Positions 6,805 to 10,102 of a DNA stretch of 10,102 nt are shown piece after piece. Where the stretch lies: positions 1 through 10,102 of the forward strand of contig JAADDM010000103.1 in NCBI GenBank assembly GCA_013153955.1, read 5' to 3'. This stretch comes from Gammaproteobacteria bacterium. GTDB taxonomy: Bacteria; Pseudomonadota; Gammaproteobacteria; Thiomicrospirales; Thiomicrospiraceae. Positions within the stretch are counted from its first letter, which is position 1. Each line of letters begins with the position of its first letter. The position numbers were made by a program, and so were the translations under genes. Under the pieces are notes generated by a model that searched no databases, was not told the origin of the DNA, and saw nothing but the letters and a program-made list of their open reading frames with translations.

Positions 6805-6840
6805 CCTTGAACCCTCCGTTGAAAAACAACTTATTCAAGG
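6805..6840 (-). repeat. Inverted repeat upstream of rluC
   Basis: CCTTGAA (6805-6811) and TTCAAGG (6834-6840) are perfect seven-base arms, enclosing a smaller GTTG-AAAAA-CAAC dyad (6818-6830). The structure lies 51-87 bases ahead of the rluC ATG. If rluC transcription starts further upstream it would fold in the leader; otherwise it may be an operator. I see no strong rluC promoter; the best -10 candidate, TCTAAT just downstream, has a poor -35. Confidence 0.4.
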
Positions 6841-6841
6841 C

Positions 6842-6861
6842 TTATCCACAGATTACCCACA
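6842..6861 (+). promoter_or_regulatory. Tandem DnaA boxes (one consensus, one with a single mismatch)
   Basis: TTATCCACA at 6842-6850 is an exact DnaA box. TTACCCACA at 6853-6861 differs at one base, points the same way and starts exactly 11 bp later, about one helical turn. A more degenerate copy, TTATTCAAG at 6831-6839, keeps the same 11-bp phase. DnaA acts as a transcription factor as well as an initiator, so regulation of rluC or rne is possible. Binding is not shown. Confidence 0.4.
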
Positions 6862-6900
6862 TTTTTTGCGCCAGTTTACCCTGAGAAGCGCAAGTTGTCA

Positions 6901-6929
6901 TTGCGTAGTGTAAAAATGAATGATATATT
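6901..6929 (+). promoter_or_regulatory. Possible extended -10 promoter for rne
   Basis: TATATT (6924-6929) matches five of six -10 bases and is preceded by TG one base upstream, an extended -10. TTGCGT (6901-6906) lies exactly 17 bp before but matches only three of six -35 bases. Transcription would begin near 6936, giving rne a leader of about 730 nt. The region is AT-rich, so chance matches are expected; a nearer start is possible, for example TATAAA at 7575-7580, which lacks a -35. Confidence 0.35.
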
Positions 6930-6941
6930 TGCACAGCTTAA

Positions 6942-6987
6942 TTGATAAGCGATGTGATTGCCGCAGGAATATGCGCCTTGTTATCAA
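6942..6987 (+). repeat. Nested inverted repeat at the presumed 5' end of the rne leader
   Basis: TTGATAA (6942-6948) and TTATCAA (6981-6987) are perfect seven-base arms. GCG immediately inside can pair with CGC (6974-6976), leaving a four-base bulge. At the centre, ATT-G-CC and GGAAT pair around a GCA loop. It begins a few bases after the predicted rne transcription start. A 5'-terminal hairpin usually protects mRNA from 5'-end-dependent RNase E attack; that function here is inferred. Confidence 0.35.
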
Positions 6988-7041
6988 AGTGATGACCGCT
7001 GCAACAAACACAGATTTACGACCGTAATAGAGAACGATTTC

Positions 7042-7069
7042 AGCTATTTAAGAGAAGATCTTAATAGCT
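7042..7069. repeat. Eleven-pair inverted repeat in the rluC-rne interval
   Basis: AGCTATTTAAGA (7042-7053) and TCTTAATAGCT (7059-7069) pair along eleven positions with one bulged T and a five-base GAAGA loop. It is the longest near-perfect dyad I found in the interval. No T-run follows on the plus strand, so it is not a standard terminator. It may be a leader stem-loop of rne or a binding site. Confidence 0.4.
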
Positions 7070-7359
7070 TCTTAGGGATATAACAGGTTTAAATACCGCC
7101 TTGAGAACACTGGAACCCGTACTCTATTTATTAAAACTCTGAGTACGACATCCCTTTTAGAAGACAATTTAAAGCCCTTAAGGTTGAATTTACACTTTAA
7201 GAAAATTAGTGGACGCAGTACCCCTCTTTTTAGATCTGTTTTTTGTAGAACTGTTCTATAAAAACACCTAAACAGCACGTCATAAGACGCCCACTCAATG
7301 ATACGAGCGTACCTTAATCGGTAGAGAGTATTGTTTACACCGGACTTTGTCTGAGGCTA

Positions 7360-7403
7360 GAGCAAGCCGCCATAAAATAATAATAAAATTCATGCCCTTG
7401 CTC
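7360..7403. repeat. Inverted repeat with AT-rich loop in the rne leader region
   Basis: GAGCAAG (7360-7366) and CTTGCTC (7397-7403) are perfect seven-base arms around a 30-base loop containing a run of ATAA units. In RNA this would display a single-stranded A/U stretch, the kind of site RNase E prefers to cut. That is a suggestion from base composition only. Confidence 0.35.
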
Positions 7404-7502
7404 GATACTACTGTTATACAAAATTAGAACATTCAAGTGATCGTAATACGGCGACTCACAAGCCAATGATGGCTCCTAAATTAAGACGCTATCAGCCTAT
7501 GA

Positions 7503-7523
7503 AGAGGGCGAATTCCCCCCTCT
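7503..7523. repeat. GC-rich small inverted repeat 145 bases before rne
   Basis: AGAGGG (7503-7508) and CCCTCT (7518-7523) give a six-pair stem with a nine-base loop, the most G/C-rich hairpin of the presumed leader. No T-run follows, so it should not terminate. Confidence 0.35.
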
Positions 7524-7668
7524 CACACGGATATTGATCTTAAATGACTGACTCTATTGTGATAACAACCTGCCTATAAACACCCCTCTCTTCGACTAAA
7601 TATATCCCTCGTTTGCCCCTGTCTTCTATTCTCGAGATGTCTCTCAGCACCCAAAAGAAGAGAACAGC

Positions 7669-10102
7669 ATGAAAAGAATGCTCATTAATGCCACTCAAGT
7701 TGAAGAGACGCGCATCGCCCTAGTAAACGGGCAAACCTTGTATGATCTAGATGTTGAAACGCCGCATCACCAGAAGAAAAAAGCCAATATTTATAAGGGT
7801 AGAATTACCCGTATCGAGCCCAGCCTAGAAGCTGCGTTTGTTGATTACGGTTCTGATCGTCACGGCTTCTTGCCTTTTAAAGAAGTTGCCGATGAATACT
7901 ACCCAAAAACAAAACCTGAAAATGGCCGCTTCTGCATTAAAGATGTACTGAAAGAGGGTCAAGAGATCATCGTTCAGGTACAAAAAGAAGAGCGTGGCAA
8001 CAAAGGTGCAGCACTAACCACTCAAATCACCTTGGCTGGCCCATACGTTGTTATGATGCCAAACAACCCTAAAGCGGGTGGAATTTCACGCCGCATCGAG
8101 GGAGATGACCGTTCTGATTTACGCGATACACTGCGTAGCCTAAAGACTCCTGATGGCATGGGACTGATTGTACGTACTGCAGGTGTTGACAAAAACACTG
8201 AAGAACTTCAGTGGGGCGTTAACTACCTCGTTCAACTTTGGGAAGCGGTACAAAAAGCGTCTACAGAGCACCCTGCTCCTTTCTTAATTCACCAAGAGTC
8301 AGATATTGTTATATTGGCGATTCGTGATTACTTGCGTCAGGATATTGGTGAAATCATCATCGATAACATGGAAGTTTTCCATAAAGCCCGTGACTTTATT
8401 AAGCACGTCATGCCTGAGCAAGTTTATAAGGTCAAACCTTATCAAGATACCATCCCTCTGTTCACTCGCTTTCAAATAGAGTCGCAAATTGAGTCAGCCT
8501 ACCAACGTGAAGTTACGCTCCCGTCTGGTGGCTCAATCGTCATTGATATTACTGAAGCTTTAACGGCGATTGATATCAACTCAAGCCGAGCGACCAAAGG
8601 CTCTGATATTGAAGACACCGCATTCAGCACCAACATGGAAGCGGCGTGTGAAATTGCACGCCAATTACGTCTACGTGATTTAGGAGGTCTGGTCGTCATC
8701 GATTTTATTGATATGCACTCAAATCGACACCAGCGTGAAGTGGAAAACAAAATTCGTGAGGCGGTTAAAACAGATCGTGCACGTGTTCAAATCGGTAAGA
8801 TTTCACGTTTTGGCCTTTTAGAGATGTCCCGCCAGAGACTGCGCCCTTCCATTGAAGAATCAACTCAAATTGTCTGCCCTCGCTGTCATGGTGTTGGTGT
8901 TATTCGTGGCGTTGAATCTTTAGGCCTCTCTATCTTGCGTTTGCTTGAAGAAGAGAGCATGAAAGAGAATACTCGCCGTGTCACAGTACAGCTACCGGTG
9001 GATGTTGCGACCTTCCTACTTAACGAAAAACGAGATCAGTTAATCAAAGTTGAAGATCGCCACGATCTACATATTTTAATTGTACCGAATAAGCATCTTG
9101 AAACCCCTCAATACTCTATTGAGCGTACGCGTACTGGAGAAGAAGTCACCTCTAACGCCAGCTATGACATCAAAGAGATGATTTTACCTGAAGTTACGCA
9201 ACAACAAGAAGAGGCCAACAAGCAACTGGCTAAACCAAAAGAAGTGCCGGCAGTTAAAGACATTCAACAAACCGCCCCACCTGTACAGGCTCCCTCTGAA
9301 CCAGCTACCCCGGCAACAACTGCCCCTGCCCCTGAAAAAACAGCCAAACCCGGTCTGTTCTCACGCGTTTGGACGGCACTATTTAGCAAGCCTGAACCTG
9401 AAGAAGAGGAAGAAACCTCTAAACGCCCACAGCGTGCGACGCGTAATCGCGGTGGAAATCGTAACCGTAACAACCGTGATCGCGATGATAGCCGTGGTGA
9501 AAACCGTAGTAACCGCAATAACAACCGTGGGGGTAACCGTAATCGCAACCGTAACCGTGATCAGAATGAAGAGCAAGATAAGAAGGCATCTCCGACTCAT
9601 AATGAGAACCGTTCACAAAATGCTTCAGACAGTCAAAAAGGCCCTAACCGCCGTCCAAATCGTGGCGGACGCAAAGGCGGACGAGACAATCGTGAACAAA
9701 ACAGTCAAGAAAGTGTCGATCAGTCAAGCTTAAATGCGCAGACAGATACACCTTCAAACGAGAGTCAAGATGCGCAAAAAGGGGGCGATAAAAAAGGCCG
9801 TTCAGGTCAACGTCGTAGCCGCTATAACAGCAGAAGCTATAACAGTCGCCGTAGAGCACCCAATGGTGCCGCTGAAATGTCTGTTGAAACCCTTGAAAAA
9901 GAGATTGCTGCATCCGCATTGCGAGCACAGGAAGCCTCTTCTTCGGATACGATTCAAGTTGCCGCTCAAACAGAGCATGTAGAGCAGGCGACCCCTGCCG
10001 TATCAAGCACTGTAGAGACAGCGACGATGGATACCCCAAAGACAGCACCCGCTGAGCAATCATCTTTTGGTACGATCGAGTTTGTAGAAAGAGTCGATAT
10101 TC
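7669..10102 (+). CDS. rne: Ribonuclease E, N-terminal catalytic half and most of the scaffold (cut by window edge)
   Basis: RNase E is the essential endonuclease that processes rRNA and tRNA precursors, decays mRNA and organises the degradosome at the inner membrane. The frame is open for 811 codons to the edge; E. coli RNase E has 1061. MKRMLINATQ and the S1 domain (about 36-120) open it. Arg169 and Thr170 of the 5'-sensor (VRTAG) keep their E. coli numbers. Catalytic Asp302 (AIDIN) and Asp345 (VIDFID) bind the metal. Cys403 and Cys406 (CPRC) form the zinc link. After about residue 510 the protein becomes disordered: an amphipathic segment GLFSRVWTALFS (562-573) fits the membrane-targeting helix, then arginine-rich RNA-binding blocks at about 585-640, 658-675 and 706-733. 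RNase G lacks such a tail. ATG at 7669 has GAAGAG six bases upstream. Confidence 0.97.
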   Translation, partial: MKRMLINATQVEETRIALVNGQTLYDLDVETPHHQKKKANIYKGRITRIEPSLEAAFVDYGSDRHGFLPFKEVADEYYPKTKPENGRFCIKDVLKEGQEIIVQVQKEERGNKGAALTTQITLAGPYVVMMPNNPKAGGISRRIEGDDRSDLRDTLRSLKTPDGMGLIVRTAGVDKNTEELQWGVNYLVQLWEAVQKASTEHPAPFLIHQESDIVILAIRDYLRQDIGEIIIDNMEVFHKARDFIKHVMPEQVYKVKPYQDTIPLFTRFQIESQIESAYQREVTLPSGGSIVIDITEALTAIDINSSRATKGSDIEDTAFSTNMEAACEIARQLRLRDLGGLVVIDFIDMHSNRHQREVENKIREAVKTDRARVQIGKISRFGLLEMSRQRLRPSIEESTQIVCPRCHGVGVIRGVESLGLSILRLLEEESMKENTRRVTVQLPVDVATFLLNEKRDQLIKVEDRHDLHILIVPNKHLETPQYSIERTRTGEEVTSNASYDIKEMILPEVTQQQEEANKQLAKPKEVPAVKDIQQTAPPVQAPSEPATPATTAPAPEKTAKPGLFSRVWTALFSKPEPEEEEETSKRPQRATRNRGGNRNRNNRDRDDSRGENRSNRNNNRGGNRNRNRNRDQNEEQDKKASPTHNENRSQNASDSQKGPNRRPNRGGRKGGRDNREQNSQESVDQSSLNAQTDTPSNESQDAQKGGDKKGRSGQRRSRYNSRSYNSRRRAPNGAAEMSVETLEKEIAASALRAQEASSSDTIQVAAQTEHVEQATPAVSSTVETATMDTPKTAPAEQSSFGTIEFVERVDI
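9421..9570 (+). repeat. Low-complexity Asn-Arg repeat tract within rne
   Basis: The DNA is dominated by imperfect repeats of the six bases CGTAAC, with variants such as CGCAAT, AACCGT and CGTGAT, coding for runs of Arg-Asn plus Asp and Gly. It forms the first arginine-rich RNA-binding block after the membrane helix. Codon variation between copies (CGT/CGC, AAC/AAT) shows the tract is old or under protein-level selection rather than freshly expanded. Confidence 0.7.

Larger units (their letters stand above)
6754..7668. other. Gene-free interval between rluC and rne: promoters and long rne leader
   Basis: No convincing coding sequence lies in these 915 bp; the one longer open stretch (minus strand, 7278-7072) begins at GTG, has no ribosome site and resembles nothing. 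The rluC side holds an inverted repeat and DnaA-box-like sites. A possible rne promoter follows near 6901-6929, then about 730 bp that would be rne leader. Dyads in that leader include 6942-6987, 7042-7069, TAGAAC-T-GTTCTA at 7246-7258, GAGCAAG/CTTGCTC at 7360-7403 and AGAGGG/CCCTCT at 7503-7523. The last 100 bases before rne are pyrimidine-rich. E. coli rne has a leader of about 360 nt through which RNase E controls its own mRNA; a similar role here is inferred from position. Confidence 0.6.

Noticed and set aside
6831..6930. Possible replication origin, given DnaA boxes beside an AT-rich stretch
   Set aside because: Only one exact box, and none of the usual origin neighbours (dnaA, dnaN, gidA/mnmG, parAB) are nearby; a regulatory role is more economical.
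7072..7278. Minus-strand 68-codon frame in the rluC-rne interval
   Set aside because: GTG start, no Shine-Dalgarno sequence, no recognisable motif, and it crosses the presumed rne leader; best read as chance.
7310..7375. D-arm-like string (TTAATCGGTAGAG) suggesting a tRNA
   Set aside because: No acceptor stem, anticodon arm or T-loop (GGTTCGA-type) in the right positions.
7503..7523. GC-rich hairpin as a terminator ahead of rne
   Set aside because: It is followed by ACACGG rather than a T-run, so it would not act as an intrinsic terminator.
9379..9616. Overlapping minus-strand reading frames rich in hydrophobic or Gly/Tyr/His residues, one resembling a membrane protein
   Set aside because: They lie wholly inside rne and are antisense readings of its Arg-Asn repeat, which explains their odd composition.
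9644..10063. Minus-strand 139-codon open frame
   Set aside because: It is opposite the rne coding frame, which continues intact with clear RNase E tail features; no family resemblance.
1..10102. Mobile elements, CRISPR arrays, phage or defence genes
   Set aside because: No transposase, integrase, direct-repeat array or defence domain was seen; all genes are conserved housekeeping genes in familiar order.

Overview
The window is a chromosomal housekeeping region from a gammaproteobacterium of moderate, somewhat AT-rich composition (judged by eye). Every protein gene is a recognisable family member. The order rne / rluC / yceF / yceD-rpmF-plsX-fabH-fabD-fabG is the classic enterobacterial arrangement. 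A HAD-family phosphatase gene directly after rluC is, from memory, a feature of the Pseudomonas version of this locus. The mixture points to a gammaproteobacterium outside the Enterobacterales, perhaps an oceanospirillalean or Thiomicrospira-like lineage. The sequence alone does not settle the genus.

Layout. Positions 1-4232 hold a leftward operon read yceD > rpmF > plsX > fabH > fabD > fabG, with fabG cut by the window edge. It links a 23S rRNA/L32-associated protein (YceD), ribosomal protein L32, phospholipid acyl-phosphate synthesis (PlsX), and initiation, loading and reduction steps of type II fatty acid synthesis (FabH, FabD, FabG). A near-consensus sigma70-type promoter lies immediately before yceD, so close that the mRNA may be leaderless. 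The yceF gene (m7GTP pyrophosphatase, Maf family) diverges rightward from it. It meets the leftward rluC-HAD pair at a hairpin/T-tract terminator between 5064 and 5139. RluC is a 23S rRNA pseudouridine synthase.

RluC and RNase E (rne, rightward, cut at the right edge after 811 codons) diverge from a 915-bp gene-free interval (6754-7668). This is the least explained part of the window. It holds a consensus DnaA box followed by a one-mismatch box exactly 11 bp on, an inverted repeat in front of rluC, a possible extended -10 promoter facing rne, and several inverted repeats spread across what would be a leader of about 730 nt. Long structured leaders are known for rne in E. coli, where RNase E controls its own mRNA, so autoregulation is the natural reading.

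No mobile element, CRISPR array, tRNA, rRNA or obviously novel gene system is visible. The observations worth a second look are regulatory: the phased DnaA boxes, the long rne leader, the leaderless-looking yceD promoter, and the three fab-operon spacers of 69-73 bp that each contain inverted repeats.
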